Positions 38,225-47,074 of a DNA stretch of 64,000 bases are shown in pieces. The stretch is from the NCBI RefSeq assembly GCF_023674425.1, contig NZ_CP098401.1, positions 496,001 to 560,000 on the forward strand, read 5' to 3'. A program made the translations under genes and the position numbers. Below the pieces are notes generated by a model that ran no database searches, was not told the origin of the DNA, and saw nothing but the letters and a program-made list of their open reading frames with translations. The stretch's first letter is position 1, and every line of letters begins with the position of its first letter. This stretch comes from Sphingomonas donggukensis (GTDB taxonomy: Bacteria > Pseudomonadota > Alphaproteobacteria > Sphingomonadales > Sphingomonadaceae).

Positions 38225-38325
38225 CCGTTCGTTTCAAGTAGGGATCGAGCCCCGTCGAGAGCCCGTATCGAGAAATTTCTCGATACGCCGTCTCGACAAG
38301 CTCGACGGCTACTCGAAACGAACGG
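38225..38325. repeat. REP-type inverted repeat between rplO and secY
   Basis: Outer arms CCGTTCGTTTCAAGTAG (38225-38241) and CTACTCGAAACGAACGG (38309-38325) pair with one G-U. Inside, CGTATCGAGAAA (38264-38275) and TTTCTCGATACG (38276-38287) form a perfect 24-base palindrome, and CCGTCGAG/CTCGACGG adds a middle stem (38252-38259 with 38301-38308). The symmetrical 100-bp unit, rich in CTCGA/TCGAG, looks like a dispersed sphingomonad REP/BIME element inserted in the spc operon. Confidence 0.8.
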
Positions 38326-38432
38326 ATTGTATACACGGGGCACACCGCATCAGGTTAGACAAGCCGCTCCGGCCCCCTATATGAGCGGCGGGGGCGGGTG
38401 ATCCCGCCAGTTACCGGGATACGAATCACATC

Positions 38433-39797
38433 ATGGCATCCGCAGCCGACAACATGGCCTCCGGCCTGAACCTGTCGAAATTCGGTCAGGCGACCGATCT
38501 CAAAAAGCGCCTCTGGTTCACGCTCGGGGCGCTCATCGTGTTCCGCCTGCTGAGCTATGTGCCGCTGCCGGGGGTCGATCCGACCGCGCTCGGCCTGCTG
38601 GCCAACCAGACGCAAGGCGGCGTCCTCGATTTCTTCAACACCTTCTCGGGCGGCGCGCTGACGCGCATGTCGCTGATCGCGCTGGGCGTGATGCCCTATA
38701 TCACCGCCTCGATCGTGGTACAGCTCGCAACCTCGCTGTCGCCGCAGCTCGCCGCGATCAAGAAGGAAGGTGAGAGCGGGCGCAAGAAGCTCAACCAGTA
38801 TACCCGTTACGGCACGGTCGCGCTGACCGCGATCCAGGGCTGGTTCATCGCCGTCGGGCTCGAGGCCTTCGGCGCGAGCCAAGGCGTGCAGGCGGTGATC
38901 GAGCCCGGCATGGCGTTCCGCGTCGCCGCGGTCGTCTCGCTGATCGGCGGCACGATGTTCCTGATGTGGATCGGCGAGCAGATCACCAGCCGCGGCATCG
39001 GCAACGGCATTTCGCTGATCATCATGGCGGGCATCGTGGCGCATCTGCCCAAGACGCTGGTGCAGCTGTTCGAAGGCGGGCGCACCGGCACGATGGGTGC
39101 GGGCACGCTGATCGGTATCATCGTCGCGGTCGTCGGCCTGATCCTGCTGATCTGCTTCATGGAGCGCGCCCAGCGCCGCATCCTGATCCAATATCCCAAG
39201 CGCCAGACAGCGCGCGGCGTCCAGGCCGAGCGCAGCCACCTGCCGCTGAAGCTGAACACCGCCGGCGTCATCCCGCCGATCTTCGCCTCGTCGCTGCTGC
39301 TGCTGCCGCTGACGATCACCCAGTTCGCAGGGCAAGCCGCGGCGGGGGAGAGCAAGTGGGGCGATTTCGTCATCAGCCTCAACCAGTATCTCCAGCACGG
39401 CTCGCCCGTGTACATGGCGCTCTACGGCCTCGGCATCATCTTCTTCTGCTTCTTCTACACCGCGGTCGTGTTCAACCCGGAGGAGACGGCGGACAATCTG
39501 AAGCGGTACGGCGGGTTCATCCCCGGCATCCGCCCGGGCAAGAACACCGAGGCGTATTTCGATTACGTGCTGACGCGCATCACCGTCATCGGTGCGGCGT
39601 ATCTGACTGTGATCTGCCTGCTGCCCGAGTATCTGGTCTCGGCGTTGTCGATCCCGTTCTACCTTGGTGGGACTAGCCTTTTGATCGTGGTCAATGTCAC
39701 GATGGATACGGTAACGCAGATCCAGTCGCACCTGCTGGCGCACCAGTACGGCGACCTCATCAAGAAGGCGAAGCTGAAGGGCGGACGTCTCCGCTAA
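38433..39797 (+). CDS. secY: Protein translocase subunit SecY
   Basis: 454 residues with ten predicted membrane helices. SecY forms the Sec channel in the inner membrane. The N-terminal signature FRLLSYVPLPGVDPTAL precedes TM1 extracellular plug sequence, and GNGISLIIMAGIVAHLP and RGVQAERSHLPLKLNTAGVI are typical of the cytosolic loops. It starts about 105 bp past the REP element. The adk gene follows 40 bp later. Confidence 0.98.
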   Translation: MASAADNMASGLNLSKFGQATDLKKRLWFTLGALIVFRLLSYVPLPGVDPTALGLLANQTQGGVLDFFNTFSGGALTRMSLIALGVMPYITASIVVQLATSLSPQLAAIKKEGESGRKKLNQYTRYGTVALTAIQGWFIAVGLEAFGASQGVQAVIEPGMAFRVAAVVSLIGGTMFLMWIGEQITSRGIGNGISLIIMAGIVAHLPKTLVQLFEGGRTGTMGAGTLIGIIVAVVGLILLICFMERAQRRILIQYPKRQTARGVQAERSHLPLKLNTAGVIPPIFASSLLLLPLTITQFAGQAAAGESKWGDFVISLNQYLQHGSPVYMALYGLGIIFFCFFYTAVVFNPEETADNLKRYGGFIPGIRPGKNTEAYFDYVLTRITVIGAAYLTVICLLPEYLVSALSIPFYLGGTSLLIVVNVTMDTVTQIQSHLLAHQYGDLIKKAKLKGGRLR

Positions 39798-39837
39798 GCC
39801 ACTCGACTGTGACTGCGACTTTGGGGAGCGCCGCGAC

Positions 39838-40491
39838 GTGAACATCATCCTCCTTGGCCCTCCGGGTGCCGGCAAGGGTACCCAGGCCAGCCGTCTGGAG
39901 GCGGATCGCGGCATGGTGCAGCTGTCCACCGGCGACATGCTGCGCGCTGCGGTGAAGGCGGGTACGCCGGTCGGGCTGAAGGCAAAGGCGGTGATGGAGG
40001 CGGGCGAGCTCGTCTCCGACGCGATCGTCTCGGCGCTGATTGGCGAGCGGCTCGACATGGCCGATACCACGTCGGGCGCGATCTTCGACGGCTATCCGCG
40101 CACCGCGGCGCAGGCCGACGCACTAGACTTGCTGCTCTCGGAGCGCGGGCGCACGCTCGACGCGGTGATCGAGCTGGCGGTGGACGAAGAGGCGCTGGTC
40201 GATCGGATCACCGGGCGCTTCACCTGCGCGAAGTGCGGCGCGGGCTATCACGACCGCTACAAGCAGCCCGCGGTCGAGGGCGTCTGCGACGTCTGTGGAT
40301 CGACCGACTTCAAGCGCCGCCCCGACGACAATGCCGAGACGGTGCGCACGCGGATGGCCGAGTATCGGGCCAAGACCGCGCCGATCCTGCCGATCTACGA
40401 AGCCCGCGGCATCGTCCACCGCGTCGACGGCATGGCCGACATCGCGCATGTGACCGCGGCGATCGAGGCGGTGCTGGCCGGCGTCGCCTGA
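39838..40491 (+). CDS. adk: Adenylate kinase
   Basis: 217 residues, GTG start at 39838 after GGGGAG. Adk balances ATP, ADP and AMP. P-loop ILLGPPGAGKGTQ, NMP-binding region LSTGDMLRAAVKAG, and a LID domain containing four Cys in CAKCGAGYHDRYKQP and CDVCGSTDF, which form the structural zinc site of long-type Adk. Follows secY in the normal order; a small membrane-protein gene follows. Confidence 0.98.
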   Translation: MNIILLGPPGAGKGTQASRLEADRGMVQLSTGDMLRAAVKAGTPVGLKAKAVMEAGELVSDAIVSALIGERLDMADTTSGAIFDGYPRTAAQADALDLLLSERGRTLDAVIELAVDEEALVDRITGRFTCAKCGAGYHDRYKQPAVEGVCDVCGSTDFKRRPDDNAETVRTRMAEYRAKTAPILPIYEARGIVHRVDGMADIAHVTAAIEAVLAGVA

Positions 40492-40527
40492 CGATGCGCG
40501 CGGTTGCCGGCTGAACGGCGCGCGGGC

Positions 40528-40758
40528 ATGGACGGGCTGAGCGCATTCGGACTGTTCGCGGTCGGCATGATGCTGGTCTGCTACATGCTGGAGGCGCGGT
40601 CGCACTGGTGGACGCTGGCGTTCGCCCTCGGCTGCCTGCTGGGATCGGCCTATGGTTTCCTGCAGGGCGCCTGGCCGTTCGGTCTGGTGGAACTGGCATG
40701 GGCGGGCGTCGCGGTGGCGAAGTGGATGCGACGCCGTTCGGGCGCACCGACCGCTTGA
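40528..40758 (+). CDS. Small membrane protein between adk and rpsM
   Basis: 76 residues from the ATG at 40528. Two to three hydrophobic helices (LFAVGMMLVCYMLEA, TLAFALGCLLGSAYGFL, FGLVELAWAGVAVAKWM) with a conserved-looking pattern EARSHWWTLAFALGCL. I recognise it only as a small alphaproteobacterial membrane protein with no assigned function. It sits 36 bp after adk, so it is probably in the spc/secY transcript; rpmJ, which occupies this region in many bacteria, is absent. Confidence 0.7.
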   Translation: MDGLSAFGLFAVGMMLVCYMLEARSHWWTLAFALGCLLGSAYGFLQGAWPFGLVELAWAGVAVAKWMRRRSGAPTA

Positions 40759-40792
40759 CTCGCGTAATCCGCGCGCCTAACTGACCGTCATT

Positions 40793-40850
40793 CCGAAACC
40801 CCGGTTGCCCGGCGGCGCTCGTCTGCGCTCGCCGCTGTCGTGCGTTTCGG
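40793..40850 (+). promoter_or_regulatory. Structured leader before rpsM (alpha operon)
   Basis: In the 157-bp gap before rpsM, CCGAAAC (40793-40799) pairs with GTTTCGG (40844-40850) and encloses GCGGCG (40812-40817) with CGCCGC (40830-40835). In E. coli, S4 binds a pseudoknot in this leader; here no rpsD is in the operon, so the regulator is open. Confidence 0.45.
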
Positions 40851-40915
40851 ATGGCAACGCTATGAGATGGGTCTGTGCAGCCATGCCGGGCCCGTGGAGC
40901 TGGGAGAAAATCTTC

Positions 40916-41284
40916 ATGGCACGTATTGCGGGCGTCAATATCCCGACCAACAAGCGCGTTATCATCGCGCTTCAGTATATCCACGGCATCGGCGCGTCGA
41001 AGGCCGCCGAGATCGTCGAGAAGCTGGGCATCGCGACCGAGCGTCGCGTGCAGGACCTGACCGATCAGGAAGTGCTGCAGATCCGCGAGACCATCGACGC
41101 CGGCTACCGCGTCGAGGGCGACCTGCGTCGCGAGACCGCGATGAACATCAAGCGCCTGATGGACCTGGCCTGCTACCGCGGCCTGCGTCATCGCAAGGGG
41201 CTGCCGGTTCGCGGCCAGCGCACGCACACCAATGCGCGCACCCGCAAGGGCAAGGCCAAGCCGATCGCCGGCAAGAAGAAGTAA
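40916..41284 (+). CDS. rpsM: 30S ribosomal protein S13
   Basis: 122 residues from the ATG at 40916 ([20 protein letters not shown]). S13 contacts the P-site tRNA and forms the head bridge. Conserved [20 protein letters not shown] near the C-terminus. GGGAGAAAA is the ribosome site. Its last two codons and TAA lie within a perfect 12-bp hairpin. Confidence 0.99.
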   Translation: MARIAGVNIPTNKRVIIALQYIHGIGASKAAEIVEKLGIATERRVQDLTDQEVLQIRETIDAGYRVEGDLRRETAMNIKRLMDLACYRGLRHRKGLPVRGQRTHTNARTRKGKAKPIAGKKK

Positions 41285-41303
41285 GCGCGGGGCGCTTACT
41301 TCT
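41277..41303 (+). promoter_or_regulatory. Perfect 12-bp hairpin covering the rpsM stop codon
   Basis: AGAAGTAAGCGC (41277-41288) pairs with GCGCTTACTTCT (41292-41303), loop GGG. The UAA (41282-41284) is inside the 5' arm. No U-tract follows, so it is better seen as an mRNA 3'-end, processing or attenuation structure between rpsM and rpsK than a classical terminator. Confidence 0.7.
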
Positions 41304-41384
41304 CCGCCGGAGGCAGGCAAGAGGCTGACAGCCCGTCGCTCTCCGGACCTAACGGCATCTTGAGATTCAGGTCAGGAACACCAC

Positions 41385-41774
41385 ATGGCACAAGCACCGC
41401 AGCGTATTCGCCGTCGCGAACGCAAGAACATCACCGCCGGCGTCGCGCACGTGAACGCCAGCTTCAACAACACCATGATCACGATCACCGACGCGCAGGG
41501 CAATGCCATCAGCTGGTCGTCGGCCGGCATGATGGGCTTCAAGGGCTCGCGCAAGTCGACCCCGTACGCGGCGCAGGTTGCAGCCGAAGACGCGGGCAAG
41601 AAGGCCGCCGAGCACGGCGTTCGCACGCTCGAGGTCGAGGTCAAGGGTCCGGGTTCGGGCCGCGAATCGGCGCTGCGCGCGCTGCAGGCGGTCGGTTTCC
41701 AGATCACCTCGATCCGCGACGTGACCTCGATCCCGCACAACGGCGTGCGCCCGTCGAAGCGTCGCCGCGTCTGA
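41385..41774 (+). CDS. rpsK: 30S ribosomal protein S11
   Basis: 129 residues, normal length. S11 helps select tRNA and forms part of the platform. Conserved [24 protein letters not shown] segment (here [20 protein letters not shown]) and C-terminal [18 protein letters not shown], the universal ending. It lies 100 bp after rpsM. Confidence 0.99.
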   Translation: MAQAPQRIRRRERKNITAGVAHVNASFNNTMITITDAQGNAISWSSAGMMGFKGSRKSTPYAAQVAAEDAGKKAAEHGVRTLEVEVKGPGSGRESALRALQAVGFQITSIRDVTSIPHNGVRPSKRRRV

Positions 41775-41784
41775 TTTTCGACTG

Positions 41785-41815
41785 GCCCGCGCGCGGTTGA
41801 TCGCGCCGCGCGGGC
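41785..41815 (+). promoter_or_regulatory. GC-rich hairpin between rpsK and rpoA
   Basis: GCCCGCGCG (41785-41793) pairs with CGCGCGGGC (41807-41815), followed by ACGTTTCTC. A 9-bp stem in the 97-bp gap. It could attenuate transcription into rpoA or protect the upstream 3' end. Confidence 0.5.
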
Positions 41816-41871
41816 ACGTTTCTCAATGGTTGCGGCCCGATCAGCCGCGACCCAAAAGCAAGGGGTAGCCC

Positions 41872-42933
41872 GTGTCCGTCAACGCAAAGAATTGGCAGGA
41901 ACTGAAGAAGCCCAACGGCCTCGAGAAGAAGGGCGGCGATGGCAAGCGTAAGTCGACCTTCGTGGCCGAACCGCTGGAGCGTGGTTTCGGCCTGACGCTC
42001 GGCAACGCACTGCGTCGCGTGCTGCTGTCGTCGCTGCAGGGCGCCGCCGTCACCTCGATCAAGATCGAGAACGTGCTGCACGAATTCTCGTCGCTGGCCG
42101 GCGTCCGCGAGGACGTGACCGACATCGTCCTGAACGTGAAGCAGGTCGCGATCCGCATGACCGGCGAGGGGCCGAAGCGCCTCCAGCTGTCGGCGACCGG
42201 CCCTGGTGAAGTGAAGGCCGGCGACATCGCCGTATCGGGCGACATCGAGATCATGAACCCGTCGCTGGTGCTGTGCCACCTGGACGACGGCGCGACGCTG
42301 AACATGGAACTGACCGCCGATACGGGCAAGGGCTATGTCCCCGCTGCGAACAACCGTCCGGCCGATGCGCCGATCGGCCTGATCCCGGTCGACGCGCTGT
42401 ATTCGCCGGTACGCCAGGTGTCGTACAAGGTCGACCCGACCCGCGTCGGTCAGGACCTGGATTACGACAAGCTGACGCTGCAGGTCGAAACCGACGGCAC
42501 GATCACGCCCGAGGACGCGGTGGCCTATGCCGGTCGCATCCTGCAGGACCAGCTCGCGCTGTTCGTGCACTTCGACGATTCGAGCGTGACCCGTTCGGCG
42601 CCGATCGGCGTGGCGGCTCCCTCGGCTCAGCCCGAGGCGACCGGCGACACCGCGACGATCAACCGCTTCCTCCTCAAGAAGGTGGACGAGCTGGAGCTGT
42701 CGGTGCGTTCGGCGAACTGCCTGAAGAACGACAACATTATCTACATCGGCGATCTGGTCCAGAAGACCGAAGCCGAGATGCTGCGCACCCCGAACTTCGG
42801 CCGCAAGTCCTTGAACGAGATCAAGGAAGTGCTGTCGTCGATGGGCCTGCGCCTGGGCATGGAAATCCCGGGCTGGCCGCCTGAGAACATCGAAGAGATG
42901 GCGAAGCGGCTCGAGCAGGAAATTCTCGGCTGA
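41872..42933 (+). CDS. rpoA: RNA polymerase alpha subunit
   Basis: 353 residues, GTG start at 41872 after AAGGGGT. The N-terminal domain (to about 235) assembles the polymerase: [20 protein letters not shown]. The C-terminal domain (about 260-345) binds UP elements and activators: [40 protein letters not shown]. The alpha operon order rpsM-rpsK-rpoA-rplQ lacks rpsD, as is usual in alphaproteobacteria. A GNRA-loop hairpin follows 8 bp after the stop. Confidence 0.99.
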   Translation: MSVNAKNWQELKKPNGLEKKGGDGKRKSTFVAEPLERGFGLTLGNALRRVLLSSLQGAAVTSIKIENVLHEFSSLAGVREDVTDIVLNVKQVAIRMTGEGPKRLQLSATGPGEVKAGDIAVSGDIEIMNPSLVLCHLDDGATLNMELTADTGKGYVPAANNRPADAPIGLIPVDALYSPVRQVSYKVDPTRVGQDLDYDKLTLQVETDGTITPEDAVAYAGRILQDQLALFVHFDDSSVTRSAPIGVAAPSAQPEATGDTATINRFLLKKVDELELSVRSANCLKNDNIIYIGDLVQKTEAEMLRTPNFGRKSLNEIKEVLSSMGLRLGMEIPGWPPENIEEMAKRLEQEILG

Positions 42934-42940
42934 TCGCAGA

Positions 42941-43116
42941 CGATTAGCGCAAGCTAATCGGCGTCGCGGCGATCAGCACGGCCGGCGGGCGCAGCCCGAC
43001 CGACGACATCGGCTTTGCCGCTGTCAGGCTGTCCTGAGCGCCTGCCTTGGCAGGCAGTCGAAGGGTGGCATTGCCGCGGCGAGCACAGCGTTACTGGACC
43101 CCGGCCTTCGCCGGGG
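42941..43116. repeat. Hairpin and REP-like repeats between rpoA and rplQ
   Basis: The 267-bp gap contains CGATTAGC (42941-42948) with GCTAATCG (42953-42960) and a GCAA tetraloop; then CCTGCC/GGCAGG inside the TCCTGAGCG...CAGTCGAAGG unit (43031-43065); then CCCCGGC (43099-43105) with GCCGGGG (43110-43116), as GGACCCCGGCCTTCGCCGG. The last two are of a kind dispersed in sphingomonad genomes. No ORF is seen. Confidence 0.65.
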
Positions 43117-43200
43117 TGACGGTTTATTTGGGTGGGCCACCGTCCCCACCTGGTCTGGGGTTTCCGTGAAACGGCCCCTTAACGAACGAAGGAAAATACC

Positions 43201-43620
43201 ATGCGCCATCGCGTAGGCGGCCGTAAGCTTCAGCGGACTTCGGCTCACCGCACCGCCCTGTTCCGCAACATGTCGGCGGCACTCATCAAGCACGAGCAGA
43301 TCACGACCACCCTCGCCAAGGCGAAGGAGCTGCGTCCGTATATCGAGAAGCTCATCACGCTGGCGAAGAAGGGAGGCCTGTCGAACCGTCGCCTGGCGCA
43401 TGCCCGCCTGCTCGACGATGTGCAGCTGCAGAAGCTGTTCGATACGCTGGCCGGGCGCTACGCCGACCGCAACGGCGGCTACACCCGCGTCATCAAGGCC
43501 GGCATCCGCGCGTCGGACGCCTCGCCGATGGCGATCATCGAATTCGTGGACCGCGACGTCAGCGCCAAGGGCCAGAATTCGGGCCCGGTGATGTCGGACG
43601 CCGACTACGACGACGCCTGA
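43201..43620 (+). CDS. rplQ: 50S ribosomal protein L17
   Basis: 139 residues ([20 protein letters not shown]), with AAGGAAA before the ATG. L17 binds 23S rRNA on the solvent side near the tunnel exit. Conserved [20 protein letters not shown]. It is the last gene of the ribosomal block and is separated from rpoA by repeats; a good terminator follows. Confidence 0.98.
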   Translation: MRHRVGGRKLQRTSAHRTALFRNMSAALIKHEQITTTLAKAKELRPYIEKLITLAKKGGLSNRRLAHARLLDDVQLQKLFDTLAGRYADRNGGYTRVIKAGIRASDASPMAIIEFVDRDVSAKGQNSGPVMSDADYDDA

Positions 43621-43671
43621 TCGTCCCGCCCGCTGCCGCGTTGCGGCAGTTGGCAGGATTTCGGACTTGAG

Positions 43672-43714
43672 AAGAAGGCCGGCCCGGATAGGGTGCGGCC
43701 TTCTTTTTCGTTTC
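43672..43714 (+). terminator. Intrinsic terminator at the end of the ribosomal block
   Basis: AAGAAGGCCG (43672-43681) with CGGCCTTCTT (43696-43705), a 10-bp stem, followed by TTTCGTTTCC. It lies about 50 bases after rplQ and only about 15 bases before the ATG of the S9 peptidase gene. Confidence 0.85.
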
Positions 43715-43726
43715 CGGAGAAACCCG

Positions 43727-45865
43727 ATGGCTGTCCGTGCGCTCGTCGCTGCCCTGTTCGTCGCCACCGCGCCCGTCGCCGCCTTTGCGCAGGATGCCAT
43801 GCCCAAGATGACCTATCCCGCCACCGAGCGCGGCACCCAGATCGACGAACAGTTCGGCGTGAAGGTCGCCGATCCGTATCGCTGGCTCGAAAACGACGTC
43901 CGCACCAATCCCAAGGTGGCTGCCTGGGTGGCCGAGCAGAACAAGGTGACCAACGCCTATCTGTCGACTCTGCCGGGACGCGAAATCTTCAAAAACCGGA
44001 TGCGCCAGCTGTACGATTACGAGCGGTTCGGCCTGCCGGTGAAGAAGGGTGGCAAGTATTTCTACAGCCGCAACTCGGGACTTCAGAACCAGTCGGTCCT
44101 CTACGTCCGCGACACGCTGAACGGCCCGGGCCGCGTGCTGATCGATCCCAACGCATGGGCGAAGGACGGCGCGACCGCGCTCGGCGGCTATGCCGCGTCG
44201 GATGACGGCACGAAGCTGCTCTATTCGATCCAGGATGGCGGCACCGACTGGCGGACCCTGAAGGTGATGGACATCGCCACCGGCAAGGATACCGGCGACC
44301 AGCTGGAATGGGTGCGGGGCCTGGGTGACTGGACGAAGGACGGGTCGGGTTTCTTCTACACGCGTTTCCCGGAGCCGCCGGCGGGGCAGAAATACCAGGC
44401 ACTGACGCTCAATTCGACGGTCTATTACCACAAGCTCGGCACGCCCCAGTCCGCCGACCGTCTGGTCTATGCGACGCCCGACCTGCCCAAGCGCGGCCAT
44501 TATGCGAGCGTCACCGACGACGGCCGCTACCTGCTGATCTACACCAGCGAGGGTACCGACAACCGCAACGAGCTGACGCTGATCGACCTGAAGTCGAGCG
44601 ACTGGAAGCCGCGCAAGCTGATTTCCGGCCTCGACAATGAATGGTCGGTGGTCGGCAACGTCGGCACGAAATTCTACGTCCAGACCAACAAGGACGCGCC
44701 GCGCAACCGCATCGTGACGCTCGACGTGGCGCAGGCGAATCCGCAACCGGTGCAGGTAGTGGCCGAGGACAAGGCCGTGCTCGACGGCAGCGGGATCGTC
44801 GGGGGCGTGCTGGTCGCGCAATATATGGTCGACGTGAAGAGCGAAGTGCGGCGCTACGGCCTGGACGGCAAGTTGATCGGCAAGGTCGCGCTGCCGGGTA
44901 TCGGCTCCGCAGGCGGGTTCGGGGGCAAGCCCGACGACGCCGAAACCTTCTTCGCCTTCACCAGCTTCGCGACGCCCTCGACCATCTATCGCTACGATGT
45001 GAAGACCGGGCAGGCGAGCGTGTGGGCAGCGCCGAAGGTCGCGTTCGATCCGGCCAATTATGAGGTGAAACAGGTCTTCTATCCGTCGAAGGACGGCACG
45101 AAGATCCCGATGTTCATCGTTCACAAAAAGGGGCTGAAGGGCCCGGCGCCGACGATCCTGTACGGTTATGGCGGGTTCAATGTGTCGTTAACCCCCAGCT
45201 TCTCGGCGACGCGCGTCGCGTGGATGGAGCAGGGCGGGGTGATCGCCCAGCCGAACCTGCGCGGCGGCGGCGAATACGGGAAGGCGTGGCACGACGCCGG
45301 GCGTCTGCAGAACAAGCAAAACGTGTTCGACGACATGATCGCGGCGGCGGAGTATCTCGACAAGGCAGGGATTTCGTCACCGCAGAAAACGGTGATCCAG
45401 GGCGGGTCGAACGGCGGTCTCCTGGTCGGCGCGGTCATCAACCAGCGCCCCGACCTGTTCGCCGCGGCGCTGCCGGCGGTGGGCGTGATGGACATGACCC
45501 GCTTCGACCGCTGGACCGCGGGGCGGTACTGGGTCGATGATTACGGCTATCCGTCGAAGGAGGCCGATTTCCGCGCGCTCATCAAATATTCGCCCTATCA
45601 CAACGTGCAGGCGGGCAAGGCCTATCCGGCGATCCTGGCGACGACCGCCGACACCGACGACCGCGTGGTGCCGGGCCACACCTTCAAATATACCGCGGCG
45701 ATTCAGGCCGCCGACATCGGGCCCAAGCCGCACCTCGTCCGCATCGAAACTCGCGCCGGCCACGGTTCGGGCAAGCCCACCGACAAGATCATCGAGGAAG
45801 CCGCCGACCTGTGGGCATTCTCGGCGAAATGGACGGGGATGACGGTCAGCCCGACCGCCCGCTGA
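43727..45865 (+). CDS. Prolyl oligopeptidase, S9 family
   Basis: 712 residues with a signal peptide (ALVAALFVATAPVAAFAQ), so it is periplasmic. S9A enzymes cleave after Pro in peptides up to about 30 residues. The seven-bladed propeller covers about 75-430 and gates the active site. The hydrolase domain has S561 in GGSNGGLLV, D645 in TADTDDRVV and H679 in RAGHGSGKP, a complete triad. Start ATG follows CCGGAGAAA. The terminator of the ribosomal block lies just upstream, so its promoter must overlap or it relies on read-through. Confidence 0.96.
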   Translation: MAVRALVAALFVATAPVAAFAQDAMPKMTYPATERGTQIDEQFGVKVADPYRWLENDVRTNPKVAAWVAEQNKVTNAYLSTLPGREIFKNRMRQLYDYERFGLPVKKGGKYFYSRNSGLQNQSVLYVRDTLNGPGRVLIDPNAWAKDGATALGGYAASDDGTKLLYSIQDGGTDWRTLKVMDIATGKDTGDQLEWVRGLGDWTKDGSGFFYTRFPEPPAGQKYQALTLNSTVYYHKLGTPQSADRLVYATPDLPKRGHYASVTDDGRYLLIYTSEGTDNRNELTLIDLKSSDWKPRKLISGLDNEWSVVGNVGTKFYVQTNKDAPRNRIVTLDVAQANPQPVQVVAEDKAVLDGSGIVGGVLVAQYMVDVKSEVRRYGLDGKLIGKVALPGIGSAGGFGGKPDDAETFFAFTSFATPSTIYRYDVKTGQASVWAAPKVAFDPANYEVKQVFYPSKDGTKIPMFIVHKKGLKGPAPTILYGYGGFNVSLTPSFSATRVAWMEQGGVIAQPNLRGGGEYGKAWHDAGRLQNKQNVFDDMIAAAEYLDKAGISSPQKTVIQGGSNGGLLVGAVINQRPDLFAAALPAVGVMDMTRFDRWTAGRYWVDDYGYPSKEADFRALIKYSPYHNVQAGKAYPAILATTADTDDRVVPGHTFKYTAAIQAADIGPKPHLVRIETRAGHGSGKPTDKIIEEAADLWAFSAKWTGMTVSPTAR

Positions 45866-45893
45866 TCGTGCGCCTCGGCCTGTCGCTGCCCGT

Positions 45894-46979
45894 TCAGGCG
45901 ACGGCGGGCCAGAGGTGGATGTGGCTCAGGTCGTGCGCGGCACGGACGCGGACGATTGCGGATGCCGCCGGGTGGAGCGGCGCCAGGAAGCGGTGGAAGC
46001 ACACCATCCAGTGCGACTCGGAGCCGGCGCCGGGCCGATTTTCATAGGTCGCGGCGTCGTCGAGCTGGAAGCGAAGCCACAGCGCGACGCCGTCGACGGG
46101 TTCGCCGTCCGCCACGAAATCGACCGATGCCTGTGCCGCGCGCCACGGCCCCCCGCTTGACAGGTCGAAGGAGAACAGGTCGCGGGGCGGGCTGCGCAGC
46201 GTCAGATGCGGGCCGTCGGCATGGTACCGCTGCGGCACGGGGGCGAGCGCGGCGAAGGCGCTGAGGTCGAACCCCTCGATCGCGGTCATCCAACCGGTGT
46301 CCGCGCGGGCGTTGCTCGCCAGAGCCGCCACGATCTGCGCGCCGCAGGGCAGCACGCGCCCGCCGGGCCGCAACAGCCGGGCGACCGCATCCTCGGTCGC
46401 CGGCAAGACGCCTTCGCCGATGACGTCGTCGGAGAAGATTTCGCTGATGATGACATCGACGCGACCGCCCAGGTCGCGGTCGGCATCGAGCGCGGCGGAA
46501 TTGACCGGCAGCACGGTCACGCGGTCGGTGAGGCCGTTGGCGGCGACGATCGTGGCCGCAACGTCCGCGACCGCCGGGTTCATTTCGCAGCTGTACACAT
46601 GTCCGGCGCCCGCGCGCGCGGCGATCATCGCCAGCAGGCCAGACCCGCTGCCGATATCGAGTACCCGGTCGCCGGGCCGCACCACGCGGGCGATGGCATC
46701 GGCATACATGCGGTTGCGCGGCGCATCGCGCAGCATCGGCAGGTGGAATTTCGGCACGGCGCCCGCCAGCGGACGCTGCGTCAGCGCAGCGATCTCCACG
46801 TCGCCCGGCGCGAGCGCGCGCGCGGCGCGGGCGAGGGGGTACGCGCGGTCGCGGTGGCCCGCCGACTTCGCCGTTCGCGCCAGCCCGGCCAGCTTGCGCG
46901 CATCGCCCGCGGCGGCGCGCACCAGCCCCTCGAAGCCCGCGGATACCAGCCCGCGCACCGCCGCCCCGTCGTCGCCCAT
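45894..46979 (-). CDS. PRMT-like SAM-dependent methyltransferase
   Basis: 361 residues. The SAM-binding motif I is [19 protein letters not shown], post-I acidic end is SCEMNP, and the region after strand 4 is [19 protein letters not shown], which resembles the double-E loop of protein arginine methyltransferases (SExxxxxxxxE). The C-terminal 150 residues form a beta-rich part like the PRMT barrel. The first 85 residues are helical and lack motifs. The protein substrate is unknown. It is divergent from guaA and convergent with the S9 peptidase gene. Confidence 0.85.
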   Translation of the reverse strand: MGDDGAAVRGLVSAGFEGLVRAAAGDARKLAGLARTAKSAGHRDRAYPLARAARALAPGDVEIAALTQRPLAGAVPKFHLPMLRDAPRNRMYADAIARVVRPGDRVLDIGSGSGLLAMIAARAGAGHVYSCEMNPAVADVAATIVAANGLTDRVTVLPVNSAALDADRDLGGRVDVIISEIFSDDVIGEGVLPATEDAVARLLRPGGRVLPCGAQIVAALASNARADTGWMTAIEGFDLSAFAALAPVPQRYHADGPHLTLRSPPRDLFSFDLSSGGPWRAAQASVDFVADGEPVDGVALWLRFQLDDAATYENRPGAGSESHWMVCFHRFLAPLHPAASAIVRVRAAHDLSHIHLWPAVA

Positions 46980-47074
46980 TCGAACCCCCTCGACCCTTCG
47001 CCGACCAGCCTAATGCGGGTGCGGGGCGCTGTCGCGCGCTTTACACGTCCGCGCCCGCTACCTACCGCGCGGGC

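Noticed and set aside
43559..45124. 521-codon minus-strand frame over the S9 peptidase gene
   Set aside because: Antisense to a gene with a complete catalytic triad; no own start signal or motif.
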